Below, in pieces: positions 12,051-24,275 of a stretch of 64,000 bases of DNA. The DNA lies in contig CM074701.1 in the NCBI GenBank assembly GCA_037367355.1, forward strand, positions 2,480,001-2,544,000, written 5' to 3'. The stretch is from Neoscytalidium dimidiatum. Its lineage: Eukaryota > Ascomycota > Dothideomycetes > Botryosphaeriales > Botryosphaeriaceae. How positions within the stretch are numbered: position 1 is the stretch's first letter; every line of letters begins with the position of its first letter. The notes under the pieces were generated by a model. It was not told the origin of the DNA, did not search any database, and saw nothing but the letters and a program-made list of their open reading frames with translations. Made by a program: the position numbers and the translations under genes.

Positions 12051-13230
12051 ATGTCAGCCTCCTCCACCACCACCCCATCCCAATCCCCCATCCCCCCAAC
12101 CATGCGCGCCTGGACCTACACGCGCCGCGGCCCCGTCCACGAAGTCCTACACCTCCACCCCACGCACCCGACGCCCGCCCTTGACCCCAACACGGCCAAC
12201 CTCCTCATCCGCATCACCCACGCCGCCCTCACCCCCTCCATCGGCGTCCTCATCCCCCTCCTCCCCTTCGCCCGCGGCCCGCGCCCCACGATCCCCGAGC
12301 TCTCCTTCACCGGCGCCATCGCCGCCACCACGCCCTCCACGCCCTCCAACCTGCCCCTCCACACCCGCGTCTTCGGCAGCATCCCGCTCCCGGCGCAGCT
12401 GCTCCGCGGCGAAGGCACGCTCGCCGAGTACGTCGTCGCGCGCCCGCAGGACGTCGCGCCCTGCCCGGCCGGGCTCGCGCCGGCCGAGGCCGCGGGGCTG
12501 GACGGCAACGGGCAGACGGCGGTGCGGATGTGCCGGCGGGCGGGCGTGGGCGCGGGCAGCCGGGTGTTCGTGAACGGCGGGACGGGCGGCGTGGGGACGA
12601 TGGCGGTGCAGGTGGCGAAGGCGCTGGGTGCCGCCGAGGTCATCGCGACGGGGTCGGGGGAGGAGGGTTTCAAGCTGGTCAGGTCCGTGGGCGCGGACGT
12701 GGTGGTGGATTATCGGGAGTGTGGGGAGCGGGGAGGGGTGGCCGGGTGGTTGGCGGAGAGGTATGGGAAGGAGGGGGACCGGGGCAAGGTTGATGCGGTG
12801 CTGGATTGCGTGGGGACGCGCGCGCTGTACGAGCGTAGTCCGCAGTTTTTGAAGGAGCGGGGCGTGTTTGTGAGTGTTGGAGCGATGGAAGGGATGATGG
12901 CGACGCTGTGGGCGGTGCTCACTGGGTACTATTGGCCACGGGTGCTTGGAGGCACGCCAAGGGAGTTCGTCTTTCAGCAGACGAAAATGGATCAGGAATG
13001 TAGAGAGGAATTGGTGCGGTTGGTCCAGGAAGGGAAGTTGAGGAGGGTGGTTGACAGCGTCTTTGACATGGAGGACACGCTTGCGGTAAGTTCACTTTCA
13101 AGCTTCTTAAGTTATTAAGCATTTCGCGTCTCAGCGCGAGCTTTGGCTGAAAGTTGTCGAACAGGCATACGACCGGATGCTCAGCCAGAGAGCAAAGGGG
13201 AAAGTTGTCGTGAAAGTTCAACGCCCATGA
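12051..13230 (+). CDS. MDR-family quinone oxidoreductase-like enzyme
   Basis: Two exons, 12051-13085 and 13165-13230, give 366 residues. The protein belongs to the medium-chain dehydrogenase/reductase superfamily, quinone oxidoreductase branch (NADPH-dependent, zinc-free). A GroES-like N-terminal fold starts at MRAWTYTRRGPVHEVL. The Rossmann domain shows the dinucleotide loop NGGTGGVGTMAVQVAKALGA near residues 172-190, then VGADVVVDYRE and DAVLDCVG. Catalytic-zinc Cys/His ligands and the structural-zinc cysteine cluster of alcohol dehydrogenases are absent. The 79-bp intron (13086-13164) begins GTAAGT and ends CAG, and the last exon supplies the usual AYDRMLSQRAKGKVVVKV ending. The start is the ATG at 12051; a second ATG at 12102 begins the conserved domain directly. 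The substrate is unknown. The 5' half is extremely rich in C at third codon positions, unlike the 3' half. Confidence 0.88.
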
Positions 13231-13808
13231 GACCAGAGGGGTGCTTTTATGTCGGACGCCGATAGGAGATGTGGTGTTAAGAAGCTCCTATCCACATTAA
13301 CCCGGGGGCTTTCTTTCATATTTGCATATCATGCCGCCTTGCAACATTCTCAAAAGCTGGGATAGATTGTTGAGACTGTACCAATAGAATAGTGTCAAGA
13401 AATGTTCGGTGATCCGAGTTCGGGAGGGTTCAGCTACAAATGGTCAATGCCCAAGACAACGAATTCGTGCAGATTACAACATAGAAGAGAATGGATGATT
13501 CCGGGCAAACGATCGGCAGTGTGTGGTCTCCGGGAAGCCGTCCGATGCATCAAAACAATCGCGAAATACCACCTGCACATTAGAAACCGTGACACTCTCT
13601 TCAAAAACAATCCCATACGCCCCGCTTGTCCGGATTTGCATTTCATTTTTTGAGAACCCTGGATACTTGATATCTTTTATGAACCGTCTCCATTGTGTTC
13701 TCGGGATTGGAAAATGCCGCGCTGGGTCATTGCGACCTCAAAGACCTTCTCCATAGTAATGCCGTAAAACAACCCGTCCTAAGAACCCCGTCTCACCGGT
13801 GCACCATT
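13231..13808. other. convergent intergenic region
   Basis: 578 bp between the 3' ends of the MDR gene and RPL14. It contains only short open frames on both strands and nothing recognisable. Confidence 0.5.
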
Positions 13809-14455
13809 TTACGCCTTAGCGGAGGCACGGAGCTTGGCGAAGGTCTTCTTGACCTCGTAGTTGGCCTGCAGTCCCATAGTTAGTGCATCGCTCTTGAAGT
13901 CTTGCGGATCGGCGGACGCTGCCGCAAGGAGATCGAGGCAGCGTATTCCAGACATGATTCCGCCCTGGAGTCTCAATCTGGGGTACCGACCTGCTTCCTC
14001 AACCTCATGACCTTGAAGCGCTCGAAGTCGTTCAGCGCCCTGCGCTTGGCAATCCTGTCCTTGTTCTTCGCCCATGCGCTCTCGGAGAACTTCTTCTCGA
14101 CCTCGGAGGCCTCCCAGACCTTCTTAACGACACCGGTACGGGCAGCGCGGGGCAGCTTGGGGATGACGATGGGAGTCAGGGACAAGTGGGAAAGAGGAGA
14201 GGCGTGGCGGGGAACGGCCTTCTCGGAGCTGGAAGCGGGACCATCGACGAGAACCTGTGTAGATGTGAGTGTTTGGGTCTAGAGTCGCGTCTGGGGGTGC
14301 GCGAGCAGGAGAATGAGCGCTCAACGTACGCGCTTGTGGTCGATAATCTCGACGATGGTGGCGAGCTTGCCCTCGTAGGGGCCCTGGGCGAAGAGGACGA
14401 CACGGCCGACCTCAACGAGCCTCCACTGCGATGCCTTGACCTCTGCGTCACCCAT
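13809..14455 (-). CDS. RPL14: 60S ribosomal protein L14 (eL14)
   Basis: Three coding exons, 14455-14330, 14254-13991 and 13865-13809, encode 148 residues. eL14 is a component of the cytoplasmic large ribosomal subunit. The N-terminal KOW-like fold reads [20 protein letters not shown], then [21 protein letters not shown]. The middle part has [25 protein letters not shown] and [12 protein letters not shown], and the C-terminus is the basic helix [18 protein letters not shown]. Introns of 75 bp (14255-14329) and 125 bp (13866-13990) fall between codons. The second has an ACTAAC branch site and ends CTGCAG. An additional intron probably interrupts the 5' untranslated region. The gene is divergent from the nucleoporin gene. 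Confidence 0.95.
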
Positions 14456-14469
14456 TGCGGCTGATTTGC

Positions 14470-14546
14470 CTGCGCGAAGAAGTGTGAGCGAGCGAAATTA
14501 GAGAGTAGCAGCGAGGTTGAGCGCGCGGCGGCGATGGGCAACGTAC
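14470..14546 (-). other. probable 5'UTR intron of RPL14
   Basis: On the minus strand a GTACGT donor at 14546 is followed 77 nt later by a pyrimidine-rich tract and CGCAG at 14470, with CTAAT as a candidate branch site. The acceptor lies 14 nt upstream of the RPL14 start codon. Leader introns are common in fungal ribosomal protein genes; this one is inferred from signals only. Confidence 0.55.
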
Positions 14547-15917
14547 TGTGCTACGGGGTCGGTGGTGCTGCTGTTGTCGTTAGTTGGGGAGGTCGAAATC
14601 CACGGCGTGCTCGCTATCTCGAGAGTGCTCTCGCTTACAGATGATTTTGGTTGTGTGCGAGCCACGCCTGATACGGACTAGCCTGTCTTGGCGCACCTCA
14701 CGACTTTTCTGCGCCGCCAACCACTGAGAACTTTCTTCTCTCCCAAATTTTTTTCTGCCCGCCTCTAGCACGCGCCGGCTCGCCTTCACCACAGTACAGG
14801 TACGTCGCTCTCGCTCTCCTACTCCCACCTCTTCTCAAATGATGAGGTAATTTGCGATTGATGTCTGCGACCGGAGGCGCCCGCCAGCGACTCTTAACGG
14901 CGTAGGTTCAATGATATTCAATTCTTACATATTCTGATCCCCATCACACGTCGATTTGTCAAGGAGCATCTCAAGGGACTCTCGCTGACTTGCGCAGAAA
15001 CATGTAGACTCCGTTTGTAGCTCTCATGGTGTTGCAGATGTGAAGAACGTGGCCGGCTTGGCACGTTCGGAGCGGCGATTCGGTAAGGTAAGATGAATTT
15101 CCACAATTTATTCCTTGTCCGATGATTATAAAACATATCACGCCTAGATAGTATCTGACCTTCGGGAATGATTCTTTTTTACACCAAGATCACTGAGGAC
15201 ATTGTCATATCACTTTGTTGATATTCGCATCTTCTCTCCGTCGAGCTCTGCTGACATGGAAGCTACAGTAGCGGTAGATCGAGTTCAGCTTTTCTGTGAG
15301 CTATCAACTCGCTCCCAGCATTTTGCTAGGACGCAAGGTGGCAGGAGATAAGGCTTGTCATGGCTATGGGGGAGCAGAAGCCTCGCCCGTGTGCATCGGC
15401 ATCACAGATCTCAGATGCCTAGAGATTATGTGTTTGTTCAATTACGAAGCCATCAGACCAGAGAGGATTCTCTATATAGCGCCCAATTCTACCCCTGAAT
15501 ACGAAGCTTTCAATATGTAATAATTCTTGTCTGCATTTGTGAGATCTTCGTCGGATGACATACTCAGTGCGCAGTGTCAGGATGGTCGATAGCGCCAAGA
15601 CATCTGTTTGTATTGTCTCTATTAAAACACCACCCACATTGATGGATGTGCATTTCAGTTCGACTTCTATTAACACATCTCCCCCATTGACGCCTTCGTC
15701 CTCTTCCTGGTGTGGGTATCACAAGCAACATTCGCCGAACGGTTGGAATTCCCATTTTCCGACGCGTCGCGGCAACAGAGCTACCAGGATTGCACGGATT
15801 CAGCCGCGGTTCGGGGCGGAGCTAGGATTTTCCAGCACAGTAAGAACGACCAAGAGCCAGAGCGTAAACATCTCCGCCAACCGATCGCGTTCGCGCGCCG
15901 CCAATTTATCATTCACC
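14547..15917. other. divergent promoter region RPL14 / nucleoporin
   Basis: About 1.4 kb. Near RPL14 it carries short pyrimidine-rich runs. No coding sequence is supported. The plus-strand frame 15555-16025 overlaps the nucleoporin first exon in the wrong frame and is treated as chance. Confidence 0.45.
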
Positions 15918-17347
15918 ATGAACTCCTTCCGTGGAGGCATGCAGGTGCACGCCGTGCCCGAGTCCGAGCGCGCCTACGATGCTGCCGGTCGCCAACTGCC
16001 TTGGGGCTACGAATACGCCGAGTGAGTTCAACCTACTGCTGCACCTTTCCTCTACACCTTTCCCGGGCCATTATTTTCTTCAGCATGCGCTTCTACTGGA
16101 CCGACACGATATTCGATTCTGACGATGATAACAGCGGCGATACCCACGGCCAGCGCCGCTATGTTGAGGAGAAGGGACCGTTCGGCCGCTCCACGCGCCG
16201 TCGCGGCTTGTCGCGCAGCAAGACGACCGGCACCCCAGCTCGTAAGGAGGACCAGAACCGCGCTGCGAATCTCAAGGCCATCGATGAGATTTTCACTCAA
16301 GTTAAAGCCTCCGCACCCAAAGCCGCCGAACAGCCGCCCGCCGCGGCCGCGCAAGCACCGCAGCAGGCCACCGGCGCACCCGCCATTCCCACCAGCCAGA
16401 CATCCGTCGCGAAGGAACCTACGGAGGTGATACTGTACGGCTTTAGCAGCGAGACACAATGGGCAGCTATCGACTTCTACGAACGCGTCTCAGAGGGCGT
16501 CGTGTATGAAGACTACGATCGACACCCGCCCAACTCAAAGTACAATACATCGCTGAGCCTGAACCGCACTGCGACTGCAGCACGCGCCCTTTCCGCCGCC
16601 GCCCTGCGCAAGAAGAACACATACTGCGGCGGCAACCACTGGATCAAAGTGACCTTCGACTCGCCCGAAGCCGCCGACCGCGCGTGCCACTACTCCCCGC
16701 ATATCCTGCACGGCCACGCCGTCCACGCCGAGCTGTACCGCGGCACCGGCCCCGCGCGCGGCGACATCGCTCTCCCAGCCTCGCACGCCGGCGGCCCTGA
16801 CGCCAGCCTGCACTCGAGCCCGACCAACAGCGCGACCCTCCGCGGCTCCGGCTTCAGCCCCACGCACTCTGACACCGCCTCCTCCGCCACCGCGACTGCG
16901 ACCGCCCCGTCCGCCACGCTGCGCCCTCGCCCCTCCGCCGCACGTGCCGCCCAATCCGCCCCCGCCGCCGCGGCCACCGCGACCCCGCAGACCTCGTTTT
17001 CGTCGACCGCGACGGCGGCGCTGAGCGCGCAGACGCCCGGCGCTGCGCCGGCCGATCCGGCACCGGTGGCGCCCCCGCCGTTGCGCGTGCGTGGTGCGAA
17101 GCGCGCGGTGCTACTGCCGGCGGAGCAGGCACTGCTGCCTGTCGGCAATAAGTGGCAGCAGCTGCTGGGCTCGCTGCCGCTGATCAGGCTGTTTGTTGGC
17201 GGCGGCACCGAGGTCATTGGGAACGAGGTGCCGCGAAAGGACGACGGCAGCTTCGATTGGGAAGCTGCAAGCATGTACTGGAAGGTGTGGGCGTGGATTG
17301 ATTCGTTGTTCGGGACGGATTTCTTGGGCATTTCTGGGGACGACTGA
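15918..17347 (+). CDS. NUP53: nucleoporin of the NUP53/Nup35 (MPPN) family
   Basis: Exons 15918-16021 and 16084-17347 encode 455 residues. Nup53/Nup35 proteins sit in the inner ring of the nuclear pore complex and bind the pore membrane. The Nup35-type RRM spans about residues 150-265. It includes EVILYGFSSETQWAAIDFYE, YEDYDRHPPNSKYNTSLSL, ARALSAAALRKKNTYCGGNH and WIKVTFDSPEAADRACHYS. An alanine-, proline- and threonine-rich linker follows. The C-terminal DWEAASMYWKVWAWIDSLFG is an amphipathic helix of the type that inserts into the nuclear envelope. The 62-bp intron (16022-16083) begins GTGAGT, ends TTCAG and splits an Asp codon. S. pombe calls the counterpart nup40. The start is the first ATG of a short conserved-looking N-terminus (MNSFRGGMQ). 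Confidence 0.93.
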
Positions 17348-20018
17348 GCGGGGAACGTCTGTGGGGATTATCGAGGTTGGCTGTGTGGATGCTAACGAAT
17401 CCTTATTTACACGGGCTTGGGGGAATTATAGAGAGAGAACAATGGTTTCTTTGCGCGGCGCAGGTTATATCGCGATATGGGCAGCATCAAAAAGCGACGG
17501 CGTTAGGGAGGTTAAAGTTCTCTCTGGAACAATATTCAAGATTTCATACTTCTTTCCTCTTTGGTTTTGGGAACTACCCGGAGCATGATAGGTCAAGGCG
17601 CTTTACTCGTCAAGACGCCGTCCTTTCCGTTTAGGTGGTGGGTGATGGCGTAGGGCGAAATACCCCAAGTAATTTCTTCTTTGGAAAATGGAGATTTCCG
17701 GCTGGCAGAAACACAAGCAAGTAATAGGCATAATCGAAAGAAACGTCCCCATATCGTCTCAACTCCGTCATACCAGCGAGGCCACCCCCAAACCCTTCTT
17801 TCGAAGCGCCGCCCCCTCCTGGCATGAACCTAGCCCTCTTCCGCCATCGTCCCCTCCTAACCCCCCCACCAAGTCCGTCCCACCGCATGCCCCAACGCAC
17901 GGCCGTGTGTACCACCCGTGGTTGGCGCAGAAAAACTTCATGCCAGCCCCGGGGGCCAGGAGAGGGCGGGGGTGCAACAACGCGCAGTTACCGCGCGAAC
18001 CCCGGTTCGCGGTCGGTCGTGTCGTGTCGTGTCGGGCCAAAAGCCGCTTCAAGCCGCCAACCCTTTTCGCGCTACGCTGCTGCTGCTGCTGTACGTCTTT
18101 GTCTCACATGCCGGATCTGCTGTCGCACGGCGTCTACGCGAGGCGGGTTGCATACAGAGGAGCAGAGCAGAGTTCCGGGGTGGTTCATGCGTGTTGGAGG
18201 GGCGGGGAGGATGAGAGACAGGGCTGGGGGGTTGGGGCTTGGGGACGCGCGTACACGGTGCATGCATTTGTATATGCGTCCGGGGTTTTATATTGCAGAT
18301 GATGCGGGAGAGGGGAGGGTGGGAGAAGGAGGGGAATCGCTCTTCTTAGTTTTCCGCTCACATGGGTATGCTCCGTGTATGTAGGTGGTCATCGATGGTA
18401 CACATTTGCGCGATACGGGTAGAGGAAGGAGTTGTTAGTTTTTAGGGGCACCGGCAGATATGGTTTCCGACATATGCTCCATCATCGCCGGCTTTATTGT
18501 ACATGAGTGAGATTTATGAGTGTCCCGCTCGCTACAGTAATAGGTTCCAATTGAATTTTAAATACATCCCGCTCTATTGGAGCACAACGAGCGAAATGCG
18601 AGTATTGGAAGCTCAAAGTCCCAAGGCTTAAGATTACTTGACAAATGTGCAAGCTGTACAACCCGTTTACCGCTCTGAAAGACATCTGCTTCAGATGATT
18701 CCTCACGAAACCAAGAGCAGCAACGCACAATCTTTGAATACTTCATCACCATTGGGATTCACTATCCGCTACCTTATGTCATATCTACGAAAGGCCCCGT
18801 TGCTCATCCTTCAGTCTTTATTCCGTTCTACAATAACACCCTCATAAAAACCATTTCCGCATGAAACCCCATTTTATGCATCCTTCCCTGTCGATGACCC
18901 CCCAATCAGCCACCACCACCACCACCACCATCCGTCCACATCAGAGTAAAAAGGGCTGACAACCATCCACTCTCCACCACGCATTGATTGAATGTTGTCT
19001 CCCATTTTCTTATGCTACCAAATGCTTTTTTCGAAGAGCAAGAGTGAGAAAAGACAAAAAGGCAAAACCGTACTGTGTCGCAAGAAAACCAGAATGCATA
19101 CCGCCCTCTCTCCTACTCCCCAGTACTATCCGCCAGACAACCTAAGGAAATCGTGAAAAGTATTAAGTTGGTGTAATGCCGAAGGGGAAGATTAGGGAAT
19201 ACCAAAAACAACAGAGAGGTCGGGTCTCTCACTTCGAATGATGAAGGATGAGAAACAAATCAGAAAACCGGCCGGCGGACGGAGCCAGTAAGGAGCCAGT
19301 GAGGACTGACACCCCGACCGCTTGGCGTGAAACGCCGTTCCAATGTACCGTAGGTGGCTGTAACCATGCGCCTCCATGCTGCTTCGTTGAGAATTGTCCG
19401 ATGTTTTTTACCCGTTGTTTAAGAGACTCGTGTGCGGCCGAATGTTGTTGGTAACATCAAACGTAAGCGAACAAGTCGAAAGAGTGAGAGCAAGAACATC
19501 GCCGCCGTTGATGTGAATATTAGGTGAATCAAAGAGGACAGTTAGGCCGTTCAAGGTGACCAGAATGTGCAGCGCTGTCCTCTTCGGATATTGGGGTGTT
19601 ATTGGCTGATTGTACGAATTAGACAAGGAGATTAACTTCAAGAAGTCGAATGTCTTGGAAGCCATCTTCCTCAAGGCGGGAATGCAAAGGTCCGCTGCTG
19701 TCGGGACTTTCTCCGGCGGAGAATGCAGCCTTTATCCCAACAACAGAGTCTGAAAAGCCAACAACTTGATTTTCCAACACCGAGTGGCTTTTCGGACCAA
19801 TCTTGTTGCGGAGCAACCCAGTAATCATCTCCGTCCATCTCCCACCAACTCTATCCCAAACAAAAACCCAAATTCCCATCCAATCATCGTTGCTAAGCAC
19901 ATTCCAGAATACCGATACTATCATAACCATAGTGAAGGAAATGAATGCGATGGTCTTCCAGTCAACTTCAGCTTCGATCAGGAAAAGTCCCCGGAATCTG
20001 GCAAGAAAACGCAAGCAC
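17348..20018. other. convergent intergenic region, 2.7 kb
   Basis: No gene is supported. Open frames at 17631-18384 are GC-rich overlapping frames on both strands with no domain. A minus-strand frame at 20026-19619 starts at a GTG inside the last kinase exon and contains one hydrophobic stretch; it has no family resemblance. A CAC trinucleotide run lies near 18909-18930. The stretch should include the 3' untranslated regions of both flanking genes. Confidence 0.4.
18909..18931 (+). repeat. (CAC)n microsatellite
   Basis: Six to seven perfect CAC units in a row in intergenic DNA. Confidence 0.9.
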
Positions 20019-23000
20019 TTAGCCACCGAGAACAGCAGCTACTTCGCGAGCACGAGCTTCGTCTTCGATGACTAATCCCTTGGACATCAGGACATCTTCG
20101 AGGATGTCGACAACCTTGCGGAAACTGCTGGCTGCTCCACGGGTCTGGGTGAAGCGTCCAACACACATTTGAACGCGGCGACCTTGTTGAAGGACCGTGA
20201 ATAGTTCGGCGGTGAAGGAGACGGGCTTCATCTGGAGCTCTGGTTCAGGGATACCCAAGTTAGCAATGACAGAAGTGTTGGCCATAGCTTCATAATATTG
20301 TTTGAGTCTTGACGGTGCATTGGCTGGAAGATTGAACTCACGATTGGTCTTGTCGACGCGAGCCTGAATGATGTTTGTAGTACGGTCGAACTTCACGTCT
20401 CGAATACCGAACCGCTTCCAGTCGCGTAGAAGGCGAACAATCTCCTGGCGAGCGCGGCCACGTCCCGCCTGAAAAGCGAGAATCTTTGTGGCGGGCTTGA
20501 TGTGGAGGAAGCGAGACAGCCAGTTCTGGCCTTCGGTATAGCGGGGAATAGACGGCTCGAAATCGTCGCCGAACGACAGGCCTGAAGAAGGAAGGGAGCT
20601 TGCAGAATAGTTCGCAGGCACTAGATTGTCACTCTATTAGTACTTTCAGGGGTGCTTCTGTAAAAAGAAAAAAAAAAGATAAAAAGAGAGAGATGGTACT
20701 CACTTAGCATTAGTGAACCCCGCTCCTTCTTCTGTGGAGTCTTCTTGCCAAACAACGTCGCAAGGTTCTTCTTTAGTCCGGCCAATTTATCATTCTTCTC
20801 TTTCTCCGGGTCACGCATCGGGAACTCGCTGTTGCTGCTGGCACTTGGGCTACCATTAGAAGCCTTACGGTCAGGTTTCGTATACGACGAGACGGCGCGA
20901 GGCTTCGGCCTCTCCAGACGATCATCCAGGCCTTGCCATGCCTCTGGAATCCTCGGGCGTCGAGCAAAGTCGGTAGTATATTGAATCTGCTCCGGCTGAT
21001 CCTTATCGCTAGCCCGACGCTTGAACCAGCTGCGCTTCTTGGTGACCTTCTCGTCCGTCAAAGCAGTACCGGGAGTCGATGCTTGAGTGGGCGTCTGCGT
21101 GGGTGTGGTCTGTGTTGCGACATCCAGTGAGTTGCGGCGCACGAATGGCGACGGAGTTTGCCCAGGCTCAGCGATACGACTGGTCTTGTGGCGAAGCGGG
21201 AAGACAGGGCTCGGTGTGGCTGGAACAGCGGATTCGATGTGATACGGGCGCGTAGAAGCCGTCGGTGTCGGGACACTAGATGCAGCAGTCTGGGCAAGTG
21301 TGCTTCCACTGCTCTTCTTCCGGATGTTGAGAGGCGGAATGTGTGGACCAGTTGCGGCAGGAGAACTGACTTCAACGACCCGAATTGTCTGATCTCCGTG
21401 GTACCGATCGTGTGCCTGACTCTCGGGGGCCGTGGCAGCACGGGTCGTAGTACGCCAGTTTGGAGTTCCAGTTGCAACCTGCGGACTTGCATCAGGGGTT
21501 GACTTGCCTTCTTCCGATATGATAGGCAATGGCCGAGGATGTTGAGGAGAATGCTGCTGAGGAGCAGAGACTGAGCGTTGGATGACATCGGCTGGTGTCA
21601 GACTCGACGGGTGCAACAGGCGATCGAGGGACTTGAGAACTTCGTTGTAGTTGGCGGTGTTCTCGCCACCCTCCAATGCAAACCGTGCTGCAAGGCGTTC
21701 ACGGGTCTCAGCCAGCTCACGAGCGAGGTATGTGTTAGGTGAATCACGGGCGGCCTCGGGTGGAAGCGGAGGCAACGGACGCTGTGTATCGACCTGCTTG
21801 AGGATTTGCGCATCTGCGGTGTAGGCTGAGGCACCAGACCCACGATAAGAGACCGACGAGGGCGGGGTCTCATATTCGAATGTTGTGGGCCTCTCCGTAG
21901 ATGTTCGAACACTGGAGCTGACTGAGGTGCGGTTGAATGCTTCGTCAAGCGCCTTCTCTAGCTCGACGCTCGCCTTACGAACTTCTCCATCGATGACGCG
22001 TGCGGGAGTTTCCGGAGGCTTGATCTTCAGACGAGGCTTAACATTCTTCAAGGCAGATGCCGAAGATGCAGGTGGGGTAGATGTCTGGGTAGGCGTGCTG
22101 GGAAGTGCCGGAACCGGCTCCTGCAGTAGTTTCTCCTCTACGGTCTCTTGCAGGTATCTGCGTTGCTCAGGGGTGCACTGCGCAAGATTTGCCTCCGTAA
22201 CAGTAAGACGGCTCGTTGTGGAACTCTTGCGTAAGTGTGCGAAGCTAACACCGCGCTTGTGCGAGCTGCTCGGTCTCACGACTATAGGCGGTGAACTCGC
22301 CCACACGGAACTGCTCGTCGACGATTTGGACAGTGACTTTTTATGGCGCGCAATGGGGGTGACGACTGATCCCCTTCTGGAACTGCCGCGCGAATCAATG
22401 CTTGAAAGACCAGAGGTCCGCCAGCCAGTCTTCTTCAGAGTTTCCACACGCAGTGAGCTTCCGCGCCCGTGGCTACTACTCAAAGCCACGGAAGACCTGC
22501 GGTTGCGGTGCCCGTTCACGTTTCCGCTTCCAACTGTACTGCCGCGGTGGATAGTAACATTCATGTAATTGCCCTTATTTGCCAGAGAAGGTTCCCGTGA
22601 AGCCCGGAAGGGATCATAGCTCTTCTCAGACGGTGGAGGCTGCTGGAAACTTGATGAAGACTGGAGGTGCTCATCGTTAAGGATTGAGAACTGAGACTTC
22701 GTACGGGTCTGTGGCACTGGCGGTGGCTGGCTAGGCCTGGCCAGAGGCTGAACATGGTGATAGTCGCTTGCAGAGTAAGCAATCTCCGGTTCTCCGGGCC
22801 AGTGTTCCAATTGCTGCTCCTTGTACTTCTGGAGAGAGTTGTAGAAAAACTTCTCCTGGTTGGCTTCGTTGTTCATGAGCTTTCGCATGATACCGTCCTC
22901 CGATTCGCTGTGCCAGAGGCAGCGCATGTTTCGCATGGTCTCCCTGTCGATCTCCTCCGGATGGCGTAGATCCCAGTGGCTGATTCGAGGCTTGGGGCCG

Positions 23001-24275
23001 CTCCAGATATCCTTGTCTGTCTCCTCGTCAAAGCCAAACTCCGCGTCATATTTGTGGAGGAAGGGGTGCTTCCAGATGCCTTCGATGTTGATGCGTCGGC
23101 GAGGATCGGGTACCAGAATCTTGCTTATGAGGTCCTGGGCTTCGTCGCTCAAGCTGTTAGGCATGACGTACTTGGCCTGGGCAATTATCTTGAACAGGTG
23201 CGTCAGATCCTGACGATCATTGTATGTAAAGGGAGGCTGTCCAGTGAGCATAACGTAGAGAATGACGCCGCAGCTCCAGACATCCGCCTGGCCGCCGTCA
23301 TACTGTTTGTAGCGGATGACTTCCGGCGCAGCGTAGTGAGGACTGCCACATGGGGTGCTGAGCCACCTGCCCTCGGGCTGGAGGGCGGCCATACCAAAGT
23401 CGACAAGCTTGATGGTCAAGTTCTCAGCGTCAATAAGGATGTTTTCAGGCTTCAGATCCCGGTGATGGATCTTGATACGGTGGCAATACAGCAGAGCAGC
23501 AACGATCTGACGGAAGATGAAGACTGTTTCCATTTCAGGAAGGCCAATGTTCTCGTCGATGTATCCGAAAAGCTCTCCGCCCTCGACGTACTCCATAATA
23601 AGGTACCTAGAAACCATTAGTACTCCAGTGCTCTCAAGCATGTGTAGTTGTTTCCACTCACAACTCGTTACGATTCTCCCATACATCGTAAAGCTTGACG
23701 ATATTGGAGTGGTTCAGCAGCTTCATGATGACGATCTCACGCTCAAGCCCAAATGGCATGACCTTCATCTGCGCGGCGAGCTTGGGGTCGGTCTCGGCAG
23801 ATTTGTACAGGTTGAGCAGGCTTTGCGCTTTGACCTTGTCCGCAGTCTTCTTGGATATGATCTTAGCCGCTCCAAGCTGGCCAGTTACGCAGTGCCTCAC
23901 AGCCCTCACACGCGAGCATCCACCCTCGCCAATGGTCTTGCCAAGTTGCCAGGGCCCGATATGGGTCTTTCGGCCGGAGCTGTTGCTCGAAGTAGAGATG
24001 GTAGAGTCCCTGTTCGCGGTTCTACCATCACATTTCATGACGTTGGAGAGATGTTTGTTCTCGGCACCGGTTGTAGGGTGATGGACCGTCAAGGTGTTGC
24101 CTTGCGGCAGTAGGGACTCGTTGTGAGGAAGCTGATGGTGAGCGTAGCCATGTTGGGCTGAGGCTTTGGTGGGGCGTGGCGGTGGAGTGGATGCGTTAGC
24201 TCTCGAGGTCGCGTCGGTCAGTGGTCGCCTGGACTTTTGCGAGTTGTAGCGGACGGCTCGACCGGAGCGGTCCAT
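20019..24275 (-). CDS. HSL1/GIN4: HSL1/GIN4-family (Nim1-related) protein kinase
   Basis: Exons 24275-23662, 23606-20704 and 20620-20019 give 1,372 residues. This family links septin organisation and cell size to mitotic entry by acting on Swe1/Wee1. The kinase domain covers about residues 109-380: glycine loop GEGGCSRV at 116-123, AAK lysine at 138, HRD at 253-255, DFG at 274-276 and GSPHYAAPE at 292-300. A long Ser/Thr/Pro-rich tail follows. The last exon carries a fungal KA1-like lipid-binding domain (NWLSRFLHIKPATKILAFQA, IVRLLRDWKRFGI, VSFTAELFTVLQQGRRVQM). Introns of 55 bp (23607-23661) and 83 bp (20621-20703) have GTGAGT donors and TACTAA-type branch sites. In the second intron the upstream CAG would lead to an early stop, so the TCTAG acceptor is used. 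Filamentous fungi usually have one gene for yeast HSL1, GIN4 and KCC4, so I do not choose among them. Confidence 0.93.

Noticed and set aside
19619..20026. 135-codon minus-strand frame with a hydrophobic segment overlapping the kinase end
   Set aside because: It starts at GTG, overlaps the last kinase exon in another frame, and has no family resemblance; more likely 3' untranslated sequence.
20621..20703. Alternative CAG acceptor in the second kinase intron
   Set aside because: It leads to an in-frame TAG within about a dozen codons and removes the conserved KA1-like domain; the later TCTAG with a TACTAA branch site restores it.
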